Assembly: GCA_000149265.1 (NCBI GenBank)
Contig: CH003208.1
Span: 19,801 to 83,800 of the forward strand
Direction of reading: 5' to 3'
DNA length: 64,000 nucleotides
Source of the DNA: Ciona savignyi
Taxonomy: Eukaryota; Chordata; Ascidiacea; Phlebobranchia; Cionidae
Positions 1 to 11,328 of this stretch are shown here, one piece after another (within the stretch, counting starts at the first letter, position 1; the number at the start of each line of letters is the position of its first letter). A program made the translations under genes and the position numbers. The notes under the pieces are model-generated. The model saw only the letters and a list, made by a program, of their open reading frames with translations. It ran no database searches and was not told where the DNA came from.

Positions 1-205
1 CTACAACACATTAGCCAACATGTCATCTTACAACACATTAGACAACATGTCATCTTACAACACACACCAGACAATATGTCATCTTTTAACTTACATCAGA
101 CATCAGACAACATGTCATCTTACAACACACAACAGACAACACGGCATCATACAACACACATCAGACAACATGTCATCTTACCACACATATTAAACAACAT
201 CTTAT
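1..205 (+). repeat. 29-bp satellite, left copy
   Basis: Degenerate tandem copies of a 29-bp unit whose core reads acaacatgtcatcttacaac followed by acacatcag. The array is cut by the window edge and decays after about 205. The same unit in reverse complement fills 13072-14712. Both arrays lie in the intron just upstream (in transcription) of the ADAM Cys-rich exon, one on each strand, so they are part of the inverted duplication. Confidence 0.9.
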
Positions 206-353
206 CTTACAACAATTACCCAATGTTGTTTTTGAGCTGTCAAAAAGTTTCTATGCTAAAGTAGAAAAGAAGACTCAAACAAACACAATGCCCTGTTACC
301 GTATTTCCACATTAAGCACAAGATAACCACAATTGTTTTGTTGTCTCTTCCAG

Positions 354-1293
354 TGATTTGATGTGCGGTTCTTTATTTTGTGACTATACCACTTCCTCGC
401 CCTCAATGAGTGTTGTCATCTACACATTCAATAGCGGTGGACCAAGATGCATTTCATTTACCTCACCGGCGTCAGATATGGTTGGCGTAGGCCAGGTTCG
501 AAATGGACTTGCTTGTGGAACTAACAAGGTATGGATAAAAGTCCTATTTTGCCTTTCAACTCGACGTTGGGTCGTTATTAGTTTTTTTTTATTAGATTAT
601 TATTTGACCCTTTTTTTATCATTCATATGTCCCGGTGTTAGTATTAAACAACTGTCTTTTTAACAACAAACGCTCCCGATATGTCTGGTTTCCCCTTTGA
701 CAGGTATTAAGTAACACTAGTGTAGTTTGTAACAAGGTCGTAACCACACTTCCCCCCCACAGATCTGCATGGGAAGTAAATGTCAGGATATTCCGCAGAA
801 TTCACTTGAGTGCGATGCTATGTGCTCTACTAATGGGGTTTGTTTATTTCATTTACAGATTCAACTGTTTTTGTTTAGGAATGTAACCCTTTTAAACAAT
901 TATAGACATTGTGTATCGAAATAAGCTTGGTTAGTACGCTGTAGAATATTTGATTGAGCAAAAACTGTTGCAATATCTCTTTGTATTTAAATAAATATGA
1001 CTTTCTTAACTCGAATATGCATCTGGTGTTAGAACTCCTAAATAATTCTGATAACTTTAACCACTCAGGTTTGCAACAATAGATTTCATTGCCATTGTGA
1101 TGTTGGGTGGGCACCACCTTTCTGCAATGTTACTGGTCTGGGTGGAAGTATTGACAGTGGGTTTGTCCCCGTGCTGGAACCGATCGAGTTTGAAAGTGGG
1201 TTTTCTTCGGCATCGCATTTAATGTCCTTTTCACACATGGTTGTATTATGGAACGGTTTAGCGACCGTCCGATTCATTCTATTCAATGTTTAA
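354..1293 (+). CDS. ADAM metalloprotease, 3' end (last three exons, left copy)
   Basis: C-terminal part of an ADAM (disintegrin-metalloprotease) gene whose upstream exons lie left of the window. Exons: 354-528 (enters phase 2, leaves phase 0), 763-837, 1069-1293 (stop TAA). The first encodes the end of the Cys-rich domain (CGSLFC ... GLACGTNK), the second starts the EGF-like module (ICMGSKCQ ... CDAMCSTNG), the third completes it ([13 protein letters not shown]) and adds the family-typical GGSIDSG linker and a weakly hydrophobic C-terminus ([19 protein letters not shown]). Splice sites: cag|TGATT, AAG|gtatgg, acag|ATCTG, GGG|gtttgt, tcag|GTTTG. Very similar to the minus-strand gene at 12900-11583, to which it is the inverted duplicate. 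The almost absent cytoplasmic tail is unusual for ADAMs. Whether the full gene outside the window is intact cannot be seen. Confidence 0.85.
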
Positions 1294-2786
1294 ATAGTTT
1301 TGTTTATGTTTGGATGCTTAGTAGGTTAGTGCATTGGCTCATAGTCGAAAGGCTGCAGGTTCGGGACTGGTCGTTGGCTGGTGATTGTGCACATGGGCAA
1401 GGTATTTGGCCTAGCCCAAATGTATTAATAGGTTATAATTAATTTAAAACAACCTCGATTATATACAACACAATGCAATAGTCAAATCGAAAGGTGATAG
1501 TGAGGTAATCTGACTATTGGCCGTGTGCTAACACCGCTTGTGTTTTACCATTTGCGGAAATAAACATGAGCATTTATCATGTGCTGTTTAAGCAGCTTCT
1601 CCAAAGGACACAACCGACTAGTTTGTAGTAAGGCGTTTTAACAAACTTCCTGCTGACAGACCAACGCGTTACGACATGGCTATCTAACCAATAAAAACAA
1701 ATGAATTAAAGAAATGACTGCTTGGGCCGAGATTTTAAGCGTATATTGTTCATCTTACATAATTAACTGAATGAACTTTGTTTAATATATTTGTGTCTTT
1801 TAGTGTAGAATCTAAAAAAGGAAAAATATGCGTATTTCGAGTTGAATCCGACACAGTCCGGCCTAATACCTATGTAACTTAGTTGATTATAGGGTAAGGC
1901 TAATGGCTATTGGTCCTTAGTGGGATGTGAAAGCTATTCCTGTGTGCTGTATGTGATAACGAACTTTGTACTGTTTATATAAATATTAAAACATCGCTAA
2001 TGGTTAAAAATCTATTAAATCTGTTTAAATAAGAGCACAAAGACACTTACATTGCGATATCTATTTCTTATTATACCAACCTCTGCTTTACTGATTCTAG
2101 TGCTTGTTATATCATTTTTTCTGATTTAAATTTCATTTAAATTGTTTTACATTTAAATTGTACAAATAATAAACCAATGGCTTAAGCAACGTAATCATCC
2201 TACACAGGACGCAGCCGTCTAGCTACCTCGTTTTGATTACACAACCTTTGGGTTGACCAGTTGACATTTTTTTACTGTGAGCTGTTGGTCATGTGGCTGA
2301 ATGGTTAACGCGGCCGATACATTTATCAGTCCGACCGGTCAGTCTGGCGGTTTAGTGCGACGCCTTTAAACTGAAAGGTTGCAGCTTCGAAACTAGTCGG
2401 TGGTGTCCTAACTTCAAAACAAGTCGGTAGTCGCTAACTAGTCGGTTGTGTCCTTGGGTAAGGCACTTAACAGACATTGCCTGAACCCAGCGGATTATTG
2501 GGTTCTGCCAAATTGAAGGAATGTGTGAATCATACACAACACACTGCAATAGCTCTAATAACCCCACGGTGGGCGCGAGGTGATCTGACGATTGCCCGTG
2601 TGTTAACCCCCTCGCGTTTTCTCAATCACAGGGATAAACATGAATATCCTAAGCGATGTAACATAAATGGGTCTTAGCTCCGGCCCCTTGAGGATGTCGA
2701 AACTTAAAAGTTTAACTGCGAGCTGTACAATAGTGATTAAAATGTTCGATTTATATTTTTTGTCATTCGTGAATAATATATTTCAG
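1294..2786. other. ADAM-ZP interval, mostly repeats
   Basis: No convincing complete gene. It holds SINE family S1 at 1310-1572 and 2331-2653 (both +), a family S2 head at 2286-2325, and AT-rich sequence. A possible ZP upstream exon lies at about 1804-1881 (ttttag|TGTAGAATC ... ACCTAT|gtaact, reading KGKICVFRVESDTVRPNTY) but its phase does not join directly to the exon at 2787. Confidence 0.6.
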
Positions 2787-4404
2787 TTGTGATTGACCCC
2801 GTGGTTACAACGGTTGATGTTGACATGTCGCTGGAACTACATGGCTTCATGGGAAACTTAGAACCGGGTCCAATTTTTGTGGAAAAGGACGAGACATTTA
2901 ACATAAAGTTGAAGGCTTCAGAGGCCTGGTCAAAAACAAGCCACAGAATTATGGTAACTGCATGTTATGTAGATATTTAAATGTACCTAATATAGAATAA
3001 TTAACTTGTCCGACGTAATAGCACGGTGGGTTAGTGCTTCGCCGTTCAGTCAAAGTGTTGCAGCTTCGAAGCTAGTCATTAGTTGATATTGCATGAACCC
3101 ACTGGATTTGTGAAAGCTACGAAATTGAGAGAACAATTATATACCATGCATGAAACACTGCAATCGTAGACAAAGTAATGTCTTAACGCCTCTTGCGTTT
3201 TCCCATTCGGGAAAACAAACATAAATATTTTATCTACATTACTATAATCTTTAAGTTTTTATTGTCGGCCTCTTGGAGGAGGCAATGAGAGCGAACGTGG
3301 TAATAAACCGGGATTGGTTCGACCACTTTCAGTGTTGCTTTAACCCGTGTTGAGAAATTAACATGCGTTAACTGATTCAATCTATTTAAATGAGACGACC
3401 ATATACAATTTAATTAACATTTAAACACTGCGATGGCTCCTGTTACCTGATTGTAGACACATGATAAAACAGTATCCATTGTATTTTGGTTATTTACTTA
3501 GTTGACTGGTACCAAATGTTCAGGTTGATAAATGTTGGGCTGCAGATAAACATGGCCAAAGCAGTCAACCGTTCTTCGACATAGTCAACGATGGGTGAGC
3601 TCAAAGTTTACTTTATGCTAAGTTTAATTGCCATATCCGGCCAGTAAGCTTATGCAGTAGCGTTTTAAATCCGAAAGAAGTGAGTCAGGGCGTTTAGGGA
3701 TCGAACCAGCTGCTGGAAATTTAGTTGTATCATACGGCAAGGTATTAGAAAATGTTTACTTAGTCCAGTTTATAAGTGAAACAATAACAATGTCTTCATC
3801 ATACTTAAGATACTTTACACACAAAGTGTAAAATATTAGTGCTCAACTTACAGGGAATCGGTTGTATGTAGGATAGGATAGGATATTCATCTTTATCCCC
3901 GTGAATGGGAAAACCAAGGGGGTTATCAAACGGGCAATCGTCCGATCACCTCGTGCCCACCGCCAGGTTACCGGAGCTATTGCAGTGTGTTGTATATGAT
4001 AGACACGTTCCTTCAATTTAGTAGAACCCATTAATCCGCTGGGTTCAGGCAATATCCGTTAAGCGCCTTGCCCAAGGATACAACTGACTACCTAGCGACC
4101 AGTTCGCACCTGCAACCTTTCGATTGAAAGGCAACGCACTTAACCGCTAGACCAACCGGGCGTACATGTATTAATCAATTTAAATATACCTATATTTTAT
4201 TGTCCATACCCAACTTACCGTTTTTAAATTACTATTTACAGCAATTTTAATTTTAGATCTCTAGTTGGAGATGGATCCTTGGTTTCAAACAGTTCGGATG
4301 TTAGAATGACAAGCAAGGCATCTGCTGATCCAAGCGGAAGATTTCCTCCGCTAAACGTCTATTGCCAGTGCGTTATTTGTATAGATGATATTGGGAACTG
4401 TTGA
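2787..4404 (+). CDS. ZP (zona pellucida) domain protein, C-terminal exons
   Basis: Three plus-strand exons encode the ZP-C half of a ZP domain: 2787-2953 (phase 1 in, 0 out), 3524-3594 (0 in, 2 out), 4257-4404 (2 in, stop TGA at 4402-4404). Borders are tttcag|TTGTG, ATG|gtaact, gttcag|GTTGA, GATGG|gtgagc, tttag|ATCTC. The joined peptide reads SHRIM|VDKCWAADKHG, matching the ZP-C signature around CWATP, and ends in RFPPLNVYCQCVICIDDIGNC, the usual two-cysteine end of ZP-C. ZP domains polymerise extracellular proteins such as egg-coat or gut/epidermal matrix components. The N-terminal exons (ZP-N, signal) were not found between 1294 and 2786, and no transmembrane or consensus cleavage site follows, so this is either a partial gene or one with exons I could not recognise. 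A poly(A) signal follows at 4662. A broken copy exists in the other arm at 11329-11430. Confidence 0.7.
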
Positions 4405-5399
4405 TTATAAGTTGATGAACTGACTGATATGCTTGAGGAAGTGTATTAGATGTTATATAATACATAAACATATTGTATAAACACATGTATAAAGTTGCTA
4501 TCCATGTTTAATTGAAAAGTGGTATATACTTTATGTACTAATTAATGGATTTTAATTTTAAAGGAAGTTTTACGTCAGTGTAATTTCATTTTACGTGGTA
4601 ATATTGCTACACAAGATTTTTTATGATGTATACAAGTACTTTATTGTCTTATAATCCCTAAAATAAAGCAGACGTGTCTTATTTTGCTTATATTGTGCCG
4701 AGTGTGTTTTTTCAACTAGCCTCACAGCGCAGTGAATCTTAGTTCGAACTGTCAGCTTAACAGCAATCACCCGAATCCAGTATAATATTGGTTTTGAAAT
4801 AAAAACATTGAAAACATCTTGTTTACTAAAACATAAATTTAAAGAAATGTATCAGTCACTTTAACAATTCTGCCACACAACCGTACAATAGGAGGAATGG
4901 GACATTCCTGTTCTTGAATGCGAACACTACTTAGTAGGAACACGGCAATATTTAGTTCCCCGCAATAGATTACCAACCGGATATCATAGCGGCTGGTTAC
5001 GAAAATGTGGACATTTGGCTGCCTGTGGCACTCTGGCGGACTTACCGATTAAGATAGCTGGCTAAATAAATATATATTTTTAGAATAAATAAACTAGAGT
5101 TTTGTGGGTGCCAAATTGATGGATAATACTGATAATGGGACGAAAGGCAATTTGACTGGATTCCTACCTCAACACTTAAGTTTTAAGCTTTTAACTTACA
5201 AATAATTTTGTAGAATCTAAATATGAACTTGATATGATAAATCTAAAAATATTTTTTTAAAACATGCTGCTTCTAACCTGTGCAATTTGATTAATACGGT
5301 ATGTTCAGTGTTTGGACCACTTAATATAGAATCTTTCATATTGTGTCGCAGACATTGTAACAAGTAAGTTTATAATAAAACACAATTTTTTTGGCAGAT
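4405..5399. other. 3' flank shared by both palindrome arms
   Basis: No gene seen. 4640-4790 and 4880-5060 match 11150-11260 and 10400-10600 in reverse complement (shared words include ttgcttatattgtgcc and the reverse complement of cattgcggggaactaaatac). Open frames occur in both copies but the insertions between copies are not multiples of three, so I read this as non-coding or relic DNA. 4850-4890 is a piece of SINE family S2 on the minus strand. Confidence 0.5.
4662..4667 (+). terminator. poly(A) signal for ZP gene
   Basis: AATAAA about 260 bp after the ZP stop codon. The surrounding 3' flank (4640-4790) is shared in inverted form with 11150-11260 in the other arm. Confidence 0.5.
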
Positions 5400-5405
5400 T
5401 TTATT
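5400..5405 (-). terminator. poly(A) signal, left cationic-peptide gene
   Basis: AATAAA on the minus strand at the end of the short 3'-UTR exon that starts at 5439. The UTR is conserved with the right copy (9832-9897). Confidence 0.7.
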
Positions 5406-5519
5406 TTCAATTTAACTTGAATTCAAAGAGTTGGTTGATCTGTAAAGCAAAAACGAAATAAAAAGTAAATTAAACTGGTATTAATGCGGACAAGTTCAGA
5501 TGTTCCAAACTCACCAGTT

Positions 5520-5927
5520 TTACTCTTCTTCCATCATTTCACCGGCGTCTTCGTCCATTTCTGTAATTTTAATCAAAATTCAAATTATCCCCAGCGCGTG
5601 AGACACGGTTTTTAATTTAGTCATTTCGATCAAAAACGTAACCGAATTTGTCCTTGGTTAGGTTAGCTCAGCGAAGTAAAATATACCGATATGCAAGGTG
5701 CTGTGGTAGATAATTACCCGATACTTATTAATATTTAAACATAAAATATTAAAGCATTAGTACATTTAAACACACATACCTGGCATTTCTTGGTCGGCTT
5801 GGTGTTCGTTCCAGTACCAGCTTCTACGTCTACTGATGCGACGGCGAGTACCAATGCCTGCCTCGGTTTGTTCGCTCAGCATAACGAGGCCGATGGCCAG
5901 CAGGAATACGATAAGTAACTTGTTCAT
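5520..5927 (-). CDS. Secreted Arg/Trp-rich cationic peptide precursor (left copy)
   Basis: Two coding exons, 5927-5780 and 5560-5520, give 62 residues. Residues 1-23 (MNKLLIVFLLAIGLVMLSEQ + TEA) are a strong signal peptide. Residues 24-49 form a basic core with two RRR clusters and a WYW motif (TRRRISRRRSWYWNEHQ). The second exon is an acidic tail of 13 residues with 8 Asp/Glu (EMDEDAGEMMEEE). Signal, cationic core and anionic propiece is the plan of many antimicrobial-peptide precursors, including those of ascidians; I do not recognise this exact family, and a processed peptide hormone is an alternative. The ATG follows directly on a 3' splice site (cacag|ATG); a 5'-UTR exon ends at 6114 and a 3'-UTR exon starts at 5439, giving a four-exon gene. 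Its twin at 9271-9581 has a longer basic core. Confidence 0.75.
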
Positions 5928-5977
5928 CTGTGACAGGGTTAACTTTAAATACCAGTAAGAGACGGATATATATATAC

Positions 5978-6050
5978 AAGACGGTCGTGTAGCCGAATGG
6001 TTAACGCAACCAATACATATACCGACTATTATAAAACAAAACGGTTCTAT
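5978..6050 (+). repeat. SINE family S2 (tRNA-like), intron of left peptide gene
   Basis: Starts gacggtcgtgtagccgaatg, an A-box-like tRNA start, followed by gttaacgc and the family tail. It lies in the 5' intron of the left cationic-peptide gene. A different S2 copy, in the opposite orientation relative to the gene arm, lies in the matching intron of the right gene (9150-9235). Confidence 0.7.
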
Positions 6051-6161
6051 GGTAACCAGCCAATTAAATACCGGTAAGAGGCGGATCAGTTTATATACAA
6101 GATAAAGACTTACCTTTGTAAATTGTTTTCACAAATATGTTTCTCTGTTGCGGATACGGTG

Positions 6162-6169
6162 TATTTATA
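6162..6169 (-). promoter_or_regulatory. TATA box, left cationic-peptide gene
   Basis: TATAAATA on the minus strand, followed by a short 5'-UTR (cagagaaacatatttgtg) ending at the donor AAAG|gtaagt (exon end 6114). The same arrangement stands before the right copy, so the element is conserved in both arms. Confidence 0.75.
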
Positions 6170-6189
6170 GTAAAGTGATGTGGTTACAA

Positions 6190-8960
6190 AAGCTCTTTTT
6201 TATCGAATGATTGACAGTTCGGAAGTAAAAACAGCTCCCTATCACGTGACTTAGTAATATCTATTAAGGAAGTATTTCTTCCTGATTCGTAAAACGTTTT
6301 TCGAGGAGTTTTTAAGAGAAAGGGAAGTTATCAGAGGTTCGTGATGCAACTCGACAAGATGTATATTCCAGATGCATCAGAACATAATCAAAGCGTCTTG
6401 CATATAAACAAATATACAATCAATTTAATGTAACAAAAACGTAACAGATTGATTGGCACCTCAATATCGATCTGAACGAAACATGATTCTCTGTGGAATA
6501 AGAAAGGTTTTCAAAGCACGGACACATCAAATCCTGTCTTTTTTAAAAACTAGGATTCACTGGCGGTGTCGCTAACATTAAATTATAATTCGTGCGATGT
6601 TATTCCCTTCGTGCATATAAGTTAGGTGTAGTTTTGAGCACTATAAAAGACAAAATGTTTTCTCTACATTTGTCTTTATTAATTGTTAATATGTTAAACC
6701 GGCACAAATAATCATACCAGCATAGAACAAGTCGTATAATAAGACTAAGATACAAAGATTTAAATTAAATGCAGTTTTACAAGGAATATTAGCAATGTGA
6801 CTTAAATCCTAAAATTGAGTAACGGTCTTTTATTGCATAGATTCCTGGTTTCAGAAATACCGTGGACCCGCCCATACTGATTTAATGTAAAGTGCCTAAA
6901 AACAAATAATTCAATATACAAACATAACTGTTTATTGCGTGGCCGAAAGGTTTACGCCAGCGAATCAAGGTTAATTTCCTTATAAAGTCGTTATTAGCGA
7001 CGAATCTATCTTTGGTTCGAGACATAGACCAGTCCATTTTATGCCCAGGTTGTTAGTGCATGATGTGCAGTATTTGTAAAACCTCTGGTTTGTCCAAACG
7101 GATACTTTTTGTTAAAGAAAAAAATAAAACGATAAAGCACTTTCCAAGAAATCGTGCTCCCTGTCAGAAAGAAAACTTTAGTTATTTTTTCATCCATAGA
7201 GCTTCGATAATATCCTGCTGCATCGCGAATAAACACATAACATCCTCTTAAGCTGTATCACGATCCTATAATGACTTCCCGTTTAGAAACTGTTTGGAAA
7301 ACGTTTTAACGATTCAGAAAGAAACGCTTTCTCATTAGAAGACGACCTTAATTGGTTTGAAGGCACGTTATGAAAAACTGCGCTTTCAAAATATATTATT
7401 ACCCAATATATGGATATCTTATACAAAACTAGTGTTTTCGTAATACAACATTCGTATTATCTAGTTAACACGTTATGTAATAACATCTCTAATAATATCA
7501 TATTAAACTCTATTGATATAATATACATCTGTAGTTATGGCTATATCATATACAACTCTACTTTAATTAGGTTAGTATTATAATTTACGATGACCAGTTT
7601 GGTTCACACACTCGTGGCCACTTTCACTTCAACTTGAAAAGAATATTTATGTTTATTATCATGTATGGATACCCCAAATTGCGTTATCACACGGACAACG
7701 GTAATATTACATCGCACCCACCGTCGGGTTACCAAAGCTATTTGAGTGTGCAAGTAACACAATTTAACACAACTGAAATGTCACGGGAATTTGGAGCGGC
7801 TGCTAAATGTGTGAATTTGCTACCTATCCGACATATTAGTTTGGTGGTTTAGTGCGTCGCCTTTTAGTCAAGGGGTTTCAGGTACGAATCTGGTCGCTAG
7901 CTTGTCGGTTGTGTTTTTTGACAAGACACTTCCAAATTAAAGAAACGTTTAAATCATACACAACTTACTAAACTAGCTCCGGTAACCAGACGGTGGGCGC
8001 AGGAATATCTTAAGATTGCTAGACTTGTTATTATATTTTTCCAATCAAGAAAGCGTTTCTTCCTGAATCTTTAAAACGTTTTCGAAAAGCTTCTAAACGG
8101 GAAGTCATTATAGGATCGTGATGTGGCTTAAGAGGATGTTATTTGTTTATTCTCGATGCAGCAGAATGTTATCGAAGCTCTATGGATAGAAGCTGGAAAG
8201 TCTTCCTTCTGACTGGGGGCACGATTTCTTCAACACTGCTTATTCGTTTTTTTTCTGAGAACAGCAGGTAGGACAAGCCATAGCTTTTACATAAGATACT
8301 GTACATGCACTAACCATTTGTTCACAAACAATTTTTGACAGCCTTTTCGCCGGTTTAACAAATTAACAATTGATAATGAGATATGTACAACACAAATTTT
8401 GTATTTTATGCGGCTCTAAAATTGGCAGAAAACTGAACCTTTTAGGTTGACTAAAATTGCTCGAATTATACATTCTAAATGCAGATGTCCGCTAAATACT
8501 GCAAGAGAAAGACTAACATGATAAGTAACAAGTTTTGGTGGGTCCATGCTTTGGTTTGGCGTCTTGGTTTGATGAAAAAACGATTATGCTGTTTTCAAAA
8601 CGCAAGACGTACGCCCATACCTTTCTTAATCTTCAGAGAATCCTGGGTCCAATCAAAGTATTATTGATGTGTTAATCAATCTGTTATGTTTTTATAAATT
8701 CAAATTGATTATTTATTTGTTTATTGTCTCTATGCAAGACGCTTTAATTATATTCTGCCTCTTCTGGAATAAACAACTTGAAGAAATGCATCACGATTTT
8801 TTGCGAACTTTTCTTTCTCTAAGAACCTTCTCGAAAAACGTTTCACGTTTCAGGAAGAAACGCTTCCTTCATTAAAAAAGATGTGGAAAGTTGTTTTTAC
8901 TTCCGAACTGTCAATCATGAGATGGAGAAAAAGTTTTCTTAGGCACAACACGTTTAGTTG
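6190..8960. repeat. Palindrome centre with four copies of a promoter-proximal module
   Basis: No gene seen. A module with the words cttcctgattcgtaaaacg and ttcgtgatg occurs four times in alternating orientation: 6270-6420 (+), 7195-7365 (-), 8035-8215 (+) and 8725-8885 (-). The inner pair also shares flanks (about 7140-7260 with 8130-8230, e.g. taacatcctcttaagctgta and its complement). The outer pair flanks the TATA boxes of the two peptide genes. The symmetry centre is near 7.6-7.7 kb. A diverged S1 SINE lies at 7838-8050. Confidence 0.75.
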
Positions 8961-8962
8961 GG

Positions 8963-8970
8963 TATAAATA
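8963..8970 (+). promoter_or_regulatory. TATA box, right cationic-peptide gene
   Basis: TATAAATA about 25-30 bp before a 5'-UTR exon (ttcacagagaaacacatttg) that ends at 9018 with the donor AAAG|gtaagt. It is the mirror of the site at 6162-6169. Confidence 0.8.
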
Positions 8971-9149
8971 CACCAGCACTTTCACAGAGAAACACATTTG
9001 TTGAAACTAACTACAAAGGTAAGTCTTTATCTTGTATATACTTTATCTTATATATAGTATCTATACTTATCGCTTTTAGCGGTATGTAAAGTTAACTTCG
9101 TTTTATTACTTTTTTTATTTTATTTTTTTTATTGATTCAACTTGGGCAC

Positions 9150-9235
9150 CTAGGACCGTTTTTTTTTATAATAGTCGGTATATGTATCGAACGCGTTAAC
9201 CATTGGCCCACACGACCGTCTTGTATATATATCCG
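9150..9235 (-). repeat. SINE family S2, intron of right peptide gene
   Basis: Reverse-oriented tRNA-like head (ttaaccattggcccacacga then ccgtc) in the 5' intron of the right cationic-peptide gene. Confidence 0.7.
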
Positions 9236-9270
9236 GCTCTTCCTGGTTTTTAAAGTTAACTTCGTCTCAG

Positions 9271-9581
9271 ATGAACAAGTTACTTCTCGTATTCCTGCTG
9301 GCCATCGGCCTCGTTATGCTGAGCGAACAAACCGAGGCAGCTACTACCACTCGCCGTCGTGCAGCCGCTACCACTGCCTCTCGTCGCCGCAGCCTCAGGA
9401 GACGTAGACGCTGGTACTGGAACGAACACCAAGCCGAACAAGAAATGCCAGGTATATGTGTTTGATTGCAGTAATATTGTGTGCATCTCATCCTTAAATT
9501 AAAGCGCTGATGATAATTTGAATTTTGATTAAAATTGCAGAAATGGACGAAGATGCCGGCGATATGATGGAAGAAGAGTAA
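9271..9581 (+). CDS. Secreted Arg/Trp-rich cationic peptide precursor (right copy)
   Basis: Coding exons 9271-9451 and 9541-9581 give 73 residues. The signal peptide (MNKLLLVFLLAIGLVMLSEQ + TEA) differs from the left copy at one residue. The core is longer, with RRR, RRR and RRRRR clusters (11 Arg) followed by WYWNEHQ; the acidic tail is EMDEDAGDMMEEE. Relative to the left copy there are 11 extra codons, all in the basic region, while signal and acidic tail are nearly unchanged. ATG follows directly on tctcag; introns are phase 1 (CCAG|gtatat, ttgcag|AAATG) and in the 3' UTR (AACTG|gtgagt to cacag|ATCAACC at 9832). Likely secreted; membrane-active antimicrobial role is inference. An open frame on the opposite strand is a shadow of the biased codon content. 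Confidence 0.8.
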
Positions 9582-9631
9582 AACTGGTGAGTTTGAAACA
9601 TTTGAACTTGTCCGCATTAATACCAGTTTCG

Positions 9632-9800
9632 TGGGTTTAGCAGCCACGTCTAATTATACCGAAATTTGTTATGTATTAGTTTTTAGACGTGTTTAAACGA
9701 CTGTATTTTTGCCGTTATTTTTTCCTTTTTTAAATTTTTATCAATAGTCTTGCTTCATGTTTTTATCGTGGAAACAAAAAATAACCTAAACAACTCAAAT
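9632..9800 (+). mobile_element. Short dispersed element M1 in 3'-UTR intron
   Basis: Begins gggtttagcagccacgtcta and ends with tttttatcgtggaaacaaaa. Relatives: 24765-24930 (-), 35420-35500 (partial, +), 61131-61322 (+). The left arm lacks it (its matching intron at 5440-5514 is only about 75 bp), so it inserted after the inverted duplication or was lost from the left. Confidence 0.7.
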
Positions 9801-9877
9801 TTACTCTTTATATCGTTTTTGTTTTTCACAGATCAACCAACAGATCAATCAACTCTTTGAATCCAAGTTCAATTGAA

Positions 9878-9883
9878 AATAAA
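9878..9883 (+). terminator. poly(A) signal, right cationic-peptide gene
   Basis: AATAAA in the 3'-UTR exon starting at 9832, mirror of 5400-5405. Confidence 0.75.
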
Positions 9884-10071
9884 ATCTGCAAAGAAAATTG
9901 TGTTTTATTTGAAACTTCCTTGTTAGAATCTCTGTTCGACAATAATATTTGGTGCAAAAACTAGACGTTCCCTAGGACAGGATATAAGATATTCAAGTTA
10001 TTACTAGCTAATCTGCAGTATTTGAAATCTACATATTTAAATTATGCAGATTTCTACATAATTAAAAGTTG

Positions 10072-10258
10072 GTTAGTGCGTCGCTTGTGTCCTTGGGTAA
10101 GGCACTTAACGGATATTGTCTTAACTCAGCGAAATAATAAGTTCTACTTAATTAAAGACAGGTGTGAATCATACAAAACACACGCGAGGTGATTTGACGA
10201 TTGCTCTTGTGTTAATCCTATTGGTTTTCCATTCACGGGGATAAACATGAATATCCTA
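10072..10258 (+). repeat. SINE S1, partial
   Basis: Core from ggttagtgcgtcgc to gggataaacatgaatatcc with internal deletions. Confidence 0.8.
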
Positions 10259-11328
10259 ACTTTTGTATTTGTTAAATGGACCTTTCAATCCATTTTCAGT
10301 TTTATTTATTAACTTACCACCTCCATGTTATTCACGTTATTCATGTTAACTTCATGTTAATTAATCCGAAAACTGTATTTTTATTTGTCCTGCAATCTCA
10401 ATCGGTAAGACTGTTAGAGAACCGCAGGCAGCCATATGGTAGCGTGTATAGAACCAGCCGCTGCCGCTGATCCGGTTCATAAACCATTGCGGGGAACTAA
10501 ATACTGTCGCGTGTTCACTCGGCCGAGTTTTCCTAAGCAAGCAATTAAAACAGGAATATCGTATAGTAGATTCTCTTTTGTGGGCGACCTGCAACTCCGC
10601 CCAGAATAACACTGTGGTTGCGTCGAAATCTCTAAACGCGAATGTCTAATCGTCCCTTTACATCTTAAATGCGCATTTCTTTTTCTGTCTTTAATGGCGA
10701 TTTTCTCTAAATAAAAATAAATACAATCAAAATATCGTCAGGAAATCACTGCTCATAAAAGGTTAACAAAAAACTTCCAACTGATTATCTTGCAGGTAAG
10801 TATCGTTAGAATTCAGTAATCAATTGTTCAATGGTTCGGTACTATTACAAAAAGGAAAAACGACGAAACGGGGCAATAAATAAATGAGGCGTGTTCTTGA
10901 CGTCAAAACCTTGGGATTGCGCGATCTAGAATCAGGCGCAAACCATGACTTCGCAACAAAAACATCAAACGATGTGAACTTACGATATATAGATGTTACA
11001 CCTATTTTATTGAACGGTTGTGGGGTAGAATGGTTAAAAGGCATTAAAAACCTGTTTTATAAATCTACGGTTTAATTGACAAGTATATTATAAAATATCC
11101 CATTTTAATGCATTGTGGTGTGTATTAGAGAGACGTTTCCAATGATTTACTTCAACCCACTATACAACTGGGTTTGGGTGATAGCTGCTAAGCTGACAGT
11201 TCTGGTTGAAAATAAGACTTAAAATACACAAGGCACAATATAAGCAAAATGAGACGCGCATGTTATTATTTTGATAGTATAAGAATTTAAATTAATATTA
11301 AACATAATGTACAGTATCAAATATATTC

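Noticed and set aside
4880-5060. Long open stretch conserved in inverted form at 10400-10600, possible extra exon
   Set aside because: Different frames are open in the two copies and insertions are not multiples of three; better explained as duplicated non-coding DNA.
9267-9647. 126-codon open frame opposite the right cationic-peptide gene
   Set aside because: Shadow of the Arg- and Ala-rich sense coding; crosses the sense intron and has no homologous frame in the left copy.
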